A stretch of 23,229 nt of DNA from Pseudomonadota bacterium (GCA_023387235.1 JAEWIJ010000046.1:1-23229), one strand, 5' to 3'. Shown: positions 1-9,820, counted from the stretch's first letter. Made by a program: numbers and translations. The notes: generated by a model not told the origin, from the letters alone.

Positions 1-2
1 AC

Positions 3-995
3 TTCGGCCCGGGCGTGCTCGATCGCATGGGCTTTCCGTGGGAGACCATCCACAAGCTCAATCCGCGCATGATCGTCGCGTCGATCAAGGGCTTCGGCCC
101 GGGGCCGTACGAGGATTGCAAGGTCTATGAGAATGTCGCGCAGTGCACAGGCGGCGCCGCCTCGACGACCGGTTTCCGCGATGGCCTGCCGCTCGTGACG
201 GGCGCGCAGATTGGCGACAGCGGCACGGGCCTGCACCTTGCGCTCGGCATCGTGACGGCACTCTTTCAGCGCACGCATTCGGGCAAGGGCCAGCGCGTGA
301 CCTGCGCGATGCAGGATGGCGTGCTCAATCTCTGCCGCGTGAAGCTGCGCGACCAGCAGCGCCTCGCGCACGGTCCGCTTACCGAATACAGCCAGTTCGG
401 CGAGGGCATCCCGTTCGGCGACGCGACGCCGCGCGCCGGTAACGACTCGGGCGGCGGCCAGCCGGGGCGCATCCTGAAATGCAGGGGCTGGGAGGGCGAT
501 CCCGACGCCTACATCTATTTCATCACGCAGGCACCCGTCTGGGAGAAGATCTGCGACGTGATCGGTGAGCCGACCTGGAAGACGGATGCGGATTTTGCGA
601 CGCCGAAAGCGCGCCTGCCGCGCTTGAACCAGATCTTCGCGCGTATCGAACAATGGACCATGACCAAGACCAAGTTCGAGGCCATGGACATCCTCAACGA
701 GTTCGACATTCCGTGCGGGCCGATCCTCTCAATGAAGGAGCTTGCCGAGGACCAGTCGCTGCGCGCGACGGGCACCGTCGTCGAGGTCGATCACCCGAAG
801 CGCGGCAAGTACCTCTCGGTCGGCAATCCAATCAAGCTGTCGGACTCGCCGGCTGACGTGAAGCGTTCGCCACTGCTCGGCGAGCACACGGAGGAGGTGC
901 TGCGCGATGTGCTCGGCTACTCGGCCGATGAAGTTGCCGCGATCAAGTCATCGGGGGCGACGGAACCGCCGCAGAAGCGCGCCGCGGCGGAATGA
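3..995 (+). CDS. frc: Formyl-CoA:oxalate CoA-transferase, 5'-truncated by the window edge
   Basis: Class III CoA-transferase that moves CoA from formyl-CoA to oxalate, giving formate and oxalyl-CoA in oxalate catabolism; cytoplasmic. The reading frame is already open at base 3 and encodes 330 residues to the stop; the family is about 425 residues, so roughly 95-100 N-terminal residues lie outside. The visible part follows the Oxalobacter Frc order as I recall it: FGPGVLDRMGFPWE, KVYENVAQCTGGAA, the GDSGTG motif whose Asp (codon 216-218) matches catalytic Asp169, AMQDGVLNL.RVKLRDQQR, the mobile glycine loop GGGQPG, IPCGP..SMKELA and PLLGEHT near the C-terminus. The downstream formyltransferase and fhs genes on the same strand fit a formyl-CoA/formate/folate module; the oxalyl-CoA decarboxylase partner is not in the window. 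A general family III CoA-transferase is the alternative, but the match is specific. Confidence 0.9.
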   Translation, partial: FGPGVLDRMGFPWETIHKLNPRMIVASIKGFGPGPYEDCKVYENVAQCTGGAASTTGFRDGLPLVTGAQIGDSGTGLHLALGIVTALFQRTHSGKGQRVTCAMQDGVLNLCRVKLRDQQRLAHGPLTEYSQFGEGIPFGDATPRAGNDSGGGQPGRILKCRGWEGDPDAYIYFITQAPVWEKICDVIGEPTWKTDADFATPKARLPRLNQIFARIEQWTMTKTKFEAMDILNEFDIPCGPILSMKELAEDQSLRATGTVVEVDHPKRGKYLSVGNPIKLSDSPADVKRSPLLGEHTEEVLRDVLGYSADEVAAIKSSGATEPPQKRAAAE

Positions 996-1086
996 TCGGG
1001 TCAAGCATCTGTCGCGTGCATTCAAGCAGAGAATGAAACTCGCATGCTAAGTGGTGGCAATGCGAGACAGGGAGAAACAGCAAGCG

Positions 1087-2022
1087 ATGCGTATCGTCGT
1101 CCATGGCCAGGAGGCCTTCGGTAAGGCCGTTCTCGAGCGGTTGCTCGAGCGCGGTGAGAATGTCGTGGCCGTATGCTGCGCACCGGACAAAGCAGGCCGC
1201 CCCGAGGATCCACTGAAGGTCTTCGCCAACGAGAAAGGCCTGCCCGTCCACCAGCCGAAAAGCTGGAAGACGCCGGAAGCCCTCGAGCTGATGAAGTCCT
1301 TCAATGCGGACGTCTGCCTCATGGCGTACGTTCTGCTGTTCGTGCCGCAGCCCGTGCTCGACGCGCCGCGGCTCGGCACCTTCCAGTATCATCCCTCGCT
1401 GTTGCCGGCGCATCGCGGGCCGTCGTCCATCAACTGGCCGATCGCCATGGGCAAGACGCGCACCGGTCTCACGATCTTCTGGCCTGACGAAGGCCTCGAC
1501 GAAGGCCCGGTCCTCATCCAGAAGACCGTCGAAGTCGGGCCCGACGAGACGCTCGGCGACGTCTACTTCAAAAAGCTTTTCCCCATGGGCGTCGATGCCA
1601 TGATGGAAGGCCTCGATCTCGTTAAGGCCGGCGTCGTTCTCAAGCACAAGCAGAATCTCGCTGCCGGCTCCTACGAGAGCTGGTTCAAGAAGGATCTCGC
1701 CGAGCTCGACTGGTCGAAGCCCGTCGCGGACAACTACAACGTCATTCGCGCGGCCAATCCCGCACCTGGCGCCTGGACGACGCTGAAGGGCGCGAAGCTC
1801 GACATCTATGATGCCGCGCGCGTCACCGGCAGCGGAAAGCCGGGCGAGGTGCTCGCGATATCCGATGAAGGCATCACGATCGCCGGCAATGGCGGCGCGA
1901 TCCTCGCGAAGCGCGTCAAGGCGCCGGATACGAAGAAGATCGGCGCCGCCGAATGGGCAAAGACCGTCGGCCTCGCCGTCGGCGACGTCTGCTCGGCCCC
2001 GCAGCCGAAAGCCCCCGCGTAA
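1087..2022 (+). CDS. Stand-alone formyltransferase like the N-terminal (10-formyl-THF hydrolase) domain of formyltetrahydrofolate dehydrogenase
   Basis: A 311-residue formyltransferase-fold protein. Residues 1-200 resemble methionyl-tRNA formyltransferase, but the details fit the N-terminal domain of 10-formyl-THF dehydrogenase (ALDH1L1) better: start MRIVVHGQ..FG, PDKAG..DPL, YHPSLLPAHRG..SINW (about 101-117), FWPDEGLDEGPVL (about 131-143), LFPMG and the late PGAW. Likely catalytic residues are His102 and Asp138. Gln100 occupies the place of the catalytic Asn of Met-tRNA formyltransferases, which is Ile in ALDH1L1 (from memory). The ATG at 1087 is chosen because a purine-rich AGGGAGA lies about 12 bases upstream; an in-frame GTG at 1051 would add 12 unrelated residues. 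It lies 91 bp after frc and 129 bp before fhs. Role is inferred: hydrolysis of 10-formyl-THF, or formyl exchange with a CoA thioester. A house-keeping fmt is unlikely, as no def is adjacent. Confidence 0.8.
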   Translation: MRIVVHGQEAFGKAVLERLLERGENVVAVCCAPDKAGRPEDPLKVFANEKGLPVHQPKSWKTPEALELMKSFNADVCLMAYVLLFVPQPVLDAPRLGTFQYHPSLLPAHRGPSSINWPIAMGKTRTGLTIFWPDEGLDEGPVLIQKTVEVGPDETLGDVYFKKLFPMGVDAMMEGLDLVKAGVVLKHKQNLAAGSYESWFKKDLAELDWSKPVADNYNVIRAANPAPGAWTTLKGAKLDIYDAARVTGSGKPGEVLAISDEGITIAGNGGAILAKRVKAPDTKKIGAAEWAKTVGLAVGDVCSAPQPKAPA

Positions 2023-2038
2023 TTCACAGCGCGCCGAC

Positions 2039-2061
2039 GGACGCGGCAGAGTCTCGCGTCC
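2039..2061. other. Small GC-rich hairpin between the formyltransferase gene and fhs
   Basis: GGACGCG (2039-2045) and CGCGTCC (2055-2061) form a perfect 7-bp stem with a 9-base loop, 17 bases after the formyltransferase stop. No T-tract follows, so it is not a classical terminator; it could be a processing or attenuation site. No known folate riboswitch architecture was recognised in the 129-bp spacer. Confidence 0.3.
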
Positions 2062-2151
2062 GACGGCAAGGCGAACCCTGAGAGAAGCGCGTCAGCTCAC
2101 AGAGCTCGAACTGAGCGCCCGCCCGCAACGCCCATCCGCTGGAGACCACCC

Positions 2152-3828
2152 ATGGCCGTCAAGTCCGACATCGAAATTGCCCGCGAAGCGAAGAAGAAGC
2201 CGATCATGGAGATCGGCTCACGCCTCGGCATCGGCAGCGAGCACCTGCTTCCCTTCGGCCACGACAAGGCGAAGGTCTCGGCCGACTTCATCAAGTCGCT
2301 CGCGAGTCGCAAGGACGGCAAGCTGATCCTCGTCACGGCGATCAATCCGACGCCGGCCGGCGAGGGCAAGACCACGACGACCGTCGGCCTCGGCGATGGC
2401 CTCAACGCGATCGGCAAGAAGGCAGCGATCTGCCTGCGCGAGCCTTCGCTCGGTCCCTGCTTCGGCATGAAGGGCGGCGCGGCCGGCGGCGGCTATGCGC
2501 AGGTCGTGCCCATGGAGGACATCAACCTTCACTTCACGGGCGACTTCCACGCGATCACGAGCGCGCACAATCTCCTCTCCGCGCTCATCGACAATCACAT
2601 CTACTGGGGCAACGCGCAGAATATCGACACGCGCCGCGTTGCCTGGCGCCGCGTCATGGACATGAACGACCGCGCGCTGCGTGAGATCGTCTGCTCGCTC
2701 GGCGGCGTGGCGAACGGTTTCCCGCGCGAAGCCGGCTTCGACATCACGGTCGCATCCGAGGTCATGGCCATCCTCTGCCTCGCGACCGATCTCGCCGACC
2801 TCGAAAAGCGCCTCGGCGATATCATCATCGCCTATCGCCGCGACCGCAGCCCCGTCTACGCACGCGACATCAAGGCCAATGGCGCCATGACGGTGCTGCT
2901 TGCGCAGGCCATGCAGCCGAACCTCGTGCAGACGCTCGAGAACAACCCGGCGTTCATCCACGGCGGTCCGTTCGCCAACATCGCCCTCGGCTGCAACTCG
3001 GTCATGGCGACGAAGACGGCGCTCAAGCTCGCGGACTACGTCGTGACCGAGGCCGGCTTCGGCGCCGATCTCGGCGCGGAGAAATTCTTCGACATCAAGT
3101 GCCGCAAGGCCGGCCTCAATCCCGCGGCCGCGGTCATTGTCGCAACCGTGCGCGCGCTCAAGATGAACGGCGGCGTCAAGCGCGAGGACCTCGGCACCGA
3201 GAACGTGGAAGCCGTCAAGAAGGGCCTCGTCAACCTCGGCCGCCACATCGAGAACGTGAAGAGCTTCGGCGTGCCGGCCGTGGTCGCGATCAACCACTTC
3301 ATCTCGGATACGGACGCCGAGATTGCCGCGGTTCAGGAGTATGCGAAGTCGCAGGGCTCGGAGGCGTTTCTCTGCAAGCACTGGGCGCAGGGCTCGAAGG
3401 GCATCGAGGCGCTCGCGCGCCGCGTGGTCGAGATTGCGGACGGCGGCACGTCGAAGTTCACGCCGCTCTATCCGGACGAGTTGGGCCTTTTCCAGAAGGT
3501 CGAGACGATCGCGAAGAAGATCTACCGCGCCGGCAGCGTCGCGGCGGACAAGAGCGTTCGCGATCAGCTCAAGACCTGGGAGGATATGGGCTACGGCAAT
3601 CTGCCGATCTGCGTGGCCAAGACCCAGTACTCGTTCACGACCGATCCGAACCTGCGCGGCGCGCCGGTCGATCATGTGGTGCCGATCCGCGAGGTACGGC
3701 TTTCGGCGGGCGCGGGCTTCATCGTGGCGATCTGCGGTGAGATCATGACCATGCCCGGACTGCCGAAGGTCCCCGCCTCGGAGACCATCCGCTTCAACGA
3801 CGCGGGTCAGATCGAAGGGCTTTTCTAG
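2152..3828 (+). CDS. fhs: Formate--tetrahydrofolate ligase
   Basis: ATP-dependent ligase that makes 10-formyl-THF from formate and THF in the cytoplasm, feeding C1 units to purines, serine or oxidation. The 558-residue product has the usual family length. It has the P-loop NPTPAGEGKTTTTVGLGDGL at about 65-84, the substrate region EPSLGPCFGMKGGAAGGGYAQV at about 97-118 with MEDINLHFTGDFHAI after it, PVYARDIKANGAM in the middle, and the C-terminal MTMPGLPKVPA.. signature. ATG at 2152 follows GGAGACCACCC, a usable ribosome site. It follows frc and the formyltransferase on the same strand, so formate released by Frc can be loaded on folate. No frameshift or missing motif was seen. Confidence 0.97.
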   Translation: MAVKSDIEIAREAKKKPIMEIGSRLGIGSEHLLPFGHDKAKVSADFIKSLASRKDGKLILVTAINPTPAGEGKTTTTVGLGDGLNAIGKKAAICLREPSLGPCFGMKGGAAGGGYAQVVPMEDINLHFTGDFHAITSAHNLLSALIDNHIYWGNAQNIDTRRVAWRRVMDMNDRALREIVCSLGGVANGFPREAGFDITVASEVMAILCLATDLADLEKRLGDIIIAYRRDRSPVYARDIKANGAMTVLLAQAMQPNLVQTLENNPAFIHGGPFANIALGCNSVMATKTALKLADYVVTEAGFGADLGAEKFFDIKCRKAGLNPAAAVIVATVRALKMNGGVKREDLGTENVEAVKKGLVNLGRHIENVKSFGVPAVVAINHFISDTDAEIAAVQEYAKSQGSEAFLCKHWAQGSKGIEALARRVVEIADGGTSKFTPLYPDELGLFQKVETIAKKIYRAGSVAADKSVRDQLKTWEDMGYGNLPICVAKTQYSFTTDPNLRGAPVDHVVPIREVRLSAGAGFIVAICGEIMTMPGLPKVPASETIRFNDAGQIEGLF

Positions 3829-3879
3829 CGCTTCGTTAGCCCTCAGCTGCCGTCACAAAGACCGTAAAAGCATTCCTCT

Positions 3880-3904
3880 GTGCACCCTCATCGCGAGGGT
3901 GTGC
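3880..3904. terminator. Hairpin after fhs, possible terminator without T-tract
   Basis: CACCCTC (3883-3889) pairs with GAGGGTG (3895-3901) around a 5-base loop; two wobble pairs and a G-C pair extend it to about 10 bp (3880-3904). It lies 52 bases after the fhs stop, in the spacer before the ABC transporter operon. There is no downstream T run, so intrinsic termination is uncertain. The rest of the 241-bp spacer holds no gene I can support. Confidence 0.35.
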
Positions 3905-4056
3905 GGATGGCGGCACTTCGACGCCTAAACCATGCCCGTGATTGTCTGGACAGCCGCTTGCATTCCCTGCAAAAAGACCGCAATGTGACCCTCATCGAAA
4001 ATGTGCAGGGCACATCCGGAAACGGCAGACCAAGAAAGAGCTGCCGAGGGTGTACT

Positions 4057-4063
4057 AGGGAGG
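4057..4063 (+). promoter_or_regulatory. Strong Shine-Dalgarno that selects a TTG start
   Basis: AGGGAGG at 4057-4063 stands 6 bases before an in-frame TTG at 4070. No equally good site precedes the ATG at 4001, and the residues between 4001 and 4070 do not look like an ABC ATPase N-terminus. This decides the start of the fused ATPase gene. Confidence 0.75.
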
Positions 4064-4069
4064 TTCAGT

Positions 4070-6139
<2,070 letters not shown>

Positions 6140-6155
6140 GTTGCGTGCACGGGAT

Positions 6156-6176
6156 GCGCCTGCTCCTGCAGGGCGC
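6156..6176. other. Imperfect hairpin between the ATPase and binding-protein genes
   Basis: GCGCCTGC (6156-6163) pairs with GCAGGGCGC (6168-6176) with one bulged G and a 4-base loop. It lies in the 99-bp spacer 17 bases after the ATPase stop and before the Shine-Dalgarno of the binding protein. It may act as an RNA processing or 5' stabilising element. Confidence 0.3.
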
Positions 6177-6238
6177 CCGACTAGGAGAAGGCGAAGAAAA
6201 GGAAGCCTGGCTTAAGGGTTTACCGAGGAGGACTGGTA

Positions 6239-7843
6239 ATGAAGTGGAAGACTGGCATTCTCTCACTACCTCTCGCGGCAGCGCTCGCTGTTGCGGGATT
6301 GGCGGCACCCGCCGCCGCACAGACGCCTAAGAGCGGCGGCGTGCTCAAGTTCGTCGTGCCCGACGAGCCACCGAGCTTCGACGGACACCGCGAAACAACG
6401 TTTGCGCTCATCCATCCGATCGCACCGTTCTACAGCGTGCTCATTCGCCCTGATCCGCAGGATCCCGACAATCCGGCGAAGTTCCAGTGCGACATCTGCA
6501 CGGAGATGCCGAAGCCCACGGACGACGGCAAGACGTTCACGTTCAAGATCCAGAAGGGCATCAAGTTCCACGACGGCAGCCCCCTGACATCGGCGGACGT
6601 GCTGGCGACTTTCCAGCGCATCATCTTCCCCAAGGAAGGCATCTCGAGCGCTCGTCAGGCTCAGCTCTCGATGGTCGAGAGCGTGACCGCGCCTGATGCC
6701 GACACCATCGTCTTCAAGCTCAAGCATCCTTCGGGCGCGTTCATTCCGGCCCTCGCCGCGCCGTTCCACTTCATCTATTCGAAGGCGAAGCTGGATACCG
6801 ATCCGCGCTGGTACGAAAAGAACGTGATGGGCTCGGGCCCGTTCGTGTTCGACGTTCGTGAGGCGGGCGCCCGCATCACCGGCAAGAAGTTCGCCGACTA
6901 CCATCACAAGGGTCAGCCCTATCTCGACGGCTTCGAGGCGATCTTCGCGAAGACCCAGACGCTGCGCGTTCAGGCCATCCGCGGCGATCAGGCTGCCATC
7001 GAGTTCCGCGGCTTCCCGCCGAAGAGCCGCGATGATCTCGTTGCCGCGCTCGGCAAGGACATCACGGTTCAGGAAAGCGACTGGAACTGCCTCCTGATCA
7101 CCTCTCCGAACCACGAGCGTAAGCCCTTCGACGATGCACGCGTCCGTCGTGCATTGACGCTGGCGGTCGATCGCTGGGGCGGTGCGCCGGCGCTCTCCAA
7201 GATCGCCATCGTAAAGACGGTCGGCGGCATCGTGTTCCCGAACCATCCGCTCGCAGCGACCAAGGAAGAGCTGCAGAAGATGGTCGGCTACTGGCCCGAC
7301 ATCAAGAAGTCGCGCGACGAAGCCCGCCGCCTTCTGAAGGAAGCCGGCCAGGAGAACCTCAAGTTCACGCTCGCCAACCGCGCGGTGGACCAGCCGTACA
7401 CGATCGTCGGCACGTGGCTGATCGACCAGTGGAAGCAGATCGGCGTGGAGGTCACGCAGAAGGCCGAGGCAACGGGTCCGTTCTACGCCCAGCTGCGCTC
7501 GGGCAACTTCGACGTAGCCCTCGACTTCAACTGCCAGTCGGTGGTGAACCCGCTGTCTGACACGAGCAAGTTCCTCGGCGTTGCAGCGGGCGACCAGTAC
7601 GGCCGCTACAAGAACCAGAAGCTCGAGGACATGCACGCGAAGATGAACCAGATCGCGGATCCCGCCGAGCAGCGCAAGATCATGCGCGAGTTCGAGCGCA
7701 TCGTGCTCGACGAGGAAGCGCACAACTCGATCTCGCTGTGGTGGTACCGCATCATTCCGCACCGTTCGTACCTGAAGGGGTGGAAGGTCAGCTCGAGCCA
7801 CTACATCAACAACCAGCTCGACGTGGTCTGGCTCGACAAGTGA
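6239..7843 (+). CDS. Periplasmic family 5 solute-binding protein of a peptide-type ABC importer
   Basis: A 534-residue extracellular solute-binding protein of the DppA/OppA/GsiB class. A Sec signal peptide is clear: MKWK, a hydrophobic stretch to about residue 24, then AAPAAAQTP with cleavage near 27-28. Family features include GGVLKFVVPDEPPSFDGH at the mature N-terminus, TFTFKIQKGIKFHDGSPLTSADV at about 96-118, VMGSGPFVF, and FDDARVRRALTLAVDR at about 297-312. The start is supported by GAGGAGGA at 6225-6232, 7 bases before ATG at 6239. It lies between the fused ATPase and the permease genes. It carries two Cys (FQCDICTE) early in the mature chain that could form a disulfide. Ligand unknown: peptides, glutathione or other small molecules are possible. 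Confidence 0.93.
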   Translation: MKWKTGILSLPLAAALAVAGLAAPAAAQTPKSGGVLKFVVPDEPPSFDGHRETTFALIHPIAPFYSVLIRPDPQDPDNPAKFQCDICTEMPKPTDDGKTFTFKIQKGIKFHDGSPLTSADVLATFQRIIFPKEGISSARQAQLSMVESVTAPDADTIVFKLKHPSGAFIPALAAPFHFIYSKAKLDTDPRWYEKNVMGSGPFVFDVREAGARITGKKFADYHHKGQPYLDGFEAIFAKTQTLRVQAIRGDQAAIEFRGFPPKSRDDLVAALGKDITVQESDWNCLLITSPNHERKPFDDARVRRALTLAVDRWGGAPALSKIAIVKTVGGIVFPNHPLAATKEELQKMVGYWPDIKKSRDEARRLLKEAGQENLKFTLANRAVDQPYTIVGTWLIDQWKQIGVEVTQKAEATGPFYAQLRSGNFDVALDFNCQSVVNPLSDTSKFLGVAAGDQYGRYKNQKLEDMHAKMNQIADPAEQRKIMREFERIVLDEEAHNSISLWWYRIIPHRSYLKGWKVSSSHYINNQLDVVWLDK

Positions 7844-7870
7844 GCTGACCCAGCCAAGCTGAAGGAAAAT

Positions 7871-7896
7871 GGGCCACGGCCAGACCGCCGTGGCCC
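7871..7896. other. Perfect 10-bp stem-loop after the binding-protein gene
   Basis: GGGCCACGGC (7871-7880) and GCCGTGGCCC (7887-7896) form an uninterrupted stem with a 6-base loop, 27 bases after the binding-protein stop and 36 bases before the first permease start. No T-tract follows. Stem-loops here commonly protect the binding-protein mRNA or reduce downstream transcription, so that binding protein exceeds permease; that role is inferred. Confidence 0.6.
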
Positions 7897-7932
7897 TGCA
7901 CCAATCGAACACCCACAGGATCCAGGACCACA

Positions 7933-8907
7933 ATGCTGCGCTACGTCATAAAGCGCCTCTTGCTGATGATCCCGACGCTTTTCGGCGCGGCGGTCCTCAT
8001 CTTCCTGCTCATGCGGACGATACCGGGCGACATCTGCTACCTGCGCCTTGCGGCTGGCGGCGGCTCCGTCGTGCAAGAGGTCCTGGACAACTGTCGGCGC
8101 GAACTCGGCCTCGATCAGCCGATGCTCACGCAGTTCATCACCTTCATGAAAGGTCTCGTGACCTTCGATTTCGGCAACTCGATGTGGACCAATCGGCCCA
8201 TCATCGAGGAGGTCGGCCTCCGCTTCCAGCTCTCGCTGCAGGTTGCCATCATGGCGACGCTGACGGCGATCCTGATCGCCATCCCGCTCGGCACGATCTC
8301 CGCCGTCAAGCAGAACACGTGGATCGACTATTTCGTCCGCACCTTCACCATCGCCGGCATTGCTATGCCGTCCTTCTGGCTCGGCATCCTGATCATTCTC
8401 GGCATCCTCGTGACCAGCAAGGCATGGTTCGGCGTCGCCTGGATGCCGCCGATCCGGTACGTGCCGCTGTGGGAAGATCCCTGGTACAATCTGTCCATGC
8501 TCATCTGGCCGGCGCTCGCCACCGGCTATCGCTATTCGGCGGTGGCGACGCGCATGACGCGGTCGGCGCTCCTCGAGGTGCTGCGTGAGGACTATGTGCG
8601 CACGGCGCGCGCGAAGGGCCTTTACGAGAAGCTCGTCATCAATCGCCATGCACTGAGGAACGCGCTCCTGCCGGTCGTCACCGTCGTCGGCATCGAGTTC
8701 GCCTTCCTCATGGGCGGCCTCGTCGTGACCGAGCAGGTGTTCAACCTCAATGGTCTCGGCAAGCTCTTCGTCGAATCCGTGCTCAATCACGACTATCAGA
8801 TGACGCAGATCCTCGTGATGATGGTCGTGGCCATCTTCGCGTTCACGAACTTCGTGGTCGACATCATCTATGCGTGGCTCGACCCGCGCATCCGCTACTC
8901 GCGCTGA
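7933..8907 (+). CDS. ABC importer permease, DppB/GsiC type
   Basis: A 324-residue inner-membrane subunit. The N-terminus MLRYVIKRLLLMIPTLFGAA is the typical first helix of DppB-like permeases. This is followed by a periplasmic stretch, LGLDQPMLTQF, and several further hydrophobic helices (about 101-130, 136-160, 180-200, 240-262, 290-312). The cytoplasmic coupling motif that docks on the ATPase is EDYVRTARAKGL at about 220-231. The C-terminal DIIYAWLDPRIRYS is also characteristic. It is the third gene of the importer operon and lies 10 bp upstream of the second permease, suggesting coupled expression. No defect was seen. Confidence 0.93.
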   Translation: MLRYVIKRLLLMIPTLFGAAVLIFLLMRTIPGDICYLRLAAGGGSVVQEVLDNCRRELGLDQPMLTQFITFMKGLVTFDFGNSMWTNRPIIEEVGLRFQLSLQVAIMATLTAILIAIPLGTISAVKQNTWIDYFVRTFTIAGIAMPSFWLGILIILGILVTSKAWFGVAWMPPIRYVPLWEDPWYNLSMLIWPALATGYRYSAVATRMTRSALLEVLREDYVRTARAKGLYEKLVINRHALRNALLPVVTVVGIEFAFLMGGLVVTEQVFNLNGLGKLFVESVLNHDYQMTQILVMMVVAIFAFTNFVVDIIYAWLDPRIRYSR

Positions 8908-8917
8908 GGCCTGAGCC

Positions 8918-9814
8918 ATGGCTACTGAAACCGTCACTCCCGGAACGGCCGTCGAGGACATCCCGCGCAAACCGACGCTCCTCGGTACGTTGGGCGCCTT
9001 CTGCCGGGGCAACCCGCTCGGCGCATTCGGAGGCTTCATCGTCGTCGCGATGTGCGTGATGGCGATCTTCGCGCCGCTTCTGACGAGCTATGACCCGACG
9101 GCCAACGATTTCGGCGCGATGCTCACGGCGCCGGATGCCGACCATTGGCTCGGCACTGACCAGTTCGGCCGCGATCTTCTCTCGCGCATCATCTTCGGCG
9201 CGCGCACGGCGTTGCTGGTCGGCTTCGTGTCGTCGTTCATCGGCTGCTTCCTCGGGCTGATCCTCGGCGTGACATCGGCGTACTTCGGCGGCCGCTTCGA
9301 TCTGCTCTTCCAGCGCGTCATGGACGTCTTCATGGCGTTCCCGCTGATCATTCTCGCGCTCGCCGTCGTCGCCATCTTCGGCACCGGCGTATTCAACGTC
9401 ATCATCGCCATCACGATCCCCGTGATCCCGCGCGCGGCCCGCATCGTTCGCGCAAGTGCGCTGGCCATCCGCGAAATGCCCTACGTGGACGCGGCTCGTG
9501 CCAACGGCTTCAGCCATGCCCGCATCATCTTCCGTCACATGATGCCGAACGTGATGGCGCCTTTCCTTATCATCCTGACGGCGCAGGTCGGCCAGGCGAT
9601 CCTCATCGAGGCCTCGCTCTCCTACCTCGGCCTCGGCGTGCAGGAGCCGATACCTGCGTGGGGTCTGATGCTCCGCGGCGGCGCGCAGGAGTATGCCGAG
9701 AGCGCGCCCTGGGTCGCGATCTTCCCGGGCTTGGCGATCACGCTCGCCGTGTTCGGGTTCAATCTCTTCGGCGACGCGCTGCGCGACTGGCTCGATCCCA
9801 AGATGAAGACCTGA
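8918..9814 (+). CDS. ABC importer permease, DppC/GsiD type
   Basis: A 298-residue inner-membrane partner of the preceding permease. The N-terminal cytoplasmic tail (about 35 residues) leads into the first helix, then come HWLGTDQFGRDLLSRIIFGARTAL at about 77-100, further helices, and the coupling motif MPYVDAARANGFSHARIIFRHMMPN at about 187-211, followed by EASLSYLGLGVQEP.P.WG near the C-terminus. All are hallmarks of DppC/OppC-like proteins. It is the last gene of the operon. Its stop (9812-9814) is only 6 bp from the stop of the convergent gamma-glutamyltranspeptidase gene, leaving no room for a private terminator. Confidence 0.93.
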   Translation: MATETVTPGTAVEDIPRKPTLLGTLGAFCRGNPLGAFGGFIVVAMCVMAIFAPLLTSYDPTANDFGAMLTAPDADHWLGTDQFGRDLLSRIIFGARTALLVGFVSSFIGCFLGLILGVTSAYFGGRFDLLFQRVMDVFMAFPLIILALAVVAIFGTGVFNVIIAITIPVIPRAARIVRASALAIREMPYVDAARANGFSHARIIFRHMMPNVMAPFLIILTAQVGQAILIEASLSYLGLGVQEPIPAWGLMLRGGAQEYAESAPWVAIFPGLAITLAVFGFNLFGDALRDWLDPKMKT

Positions 9815-9820
9815 GCGCGC

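Noticed and set aside
1087..2022. House-keeping methionyl-tRNA formyltransferase (fmt)
   Set aside because: The catalytic Asn is replaced, the HPSLLPAHRG/SINW and LFPMG features match the FDH hydrolase domain better, and no def neighbour is present.
2023..2151. Possible folate-sensing riboswitch upstream of fhs
   Set aside because: Only one simple 7-bp hairpin is visible; I could not match conserved bases of any known THF riboswitch class. A covariance-model search would decide.
2218..3675. Long open frame on the minus strand opposite fhs (485 codons)
   Set aside because: It is an Arg/Ala/Asp-rich mirror of fhs codons in a high-GC gene, with no domain or ribosome site. Fhs explains this stretch fully.
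3931..3987. 18-codon open frame with a CxxC (ATG at 3931) ahead of the importer operon, considered as a leader peptide
   Set aside because: No Shine-Dalgarno, no adjacent attenuator structure, and such short frames are expected by chance.
6266..7933. Long minus-strand open frame (555 codons) opposite the binding-protein gene
   Set aside because: Composition is typical of an antisense shadow, and the plus strand carries a complete signal-peptide-bearing binding protein.
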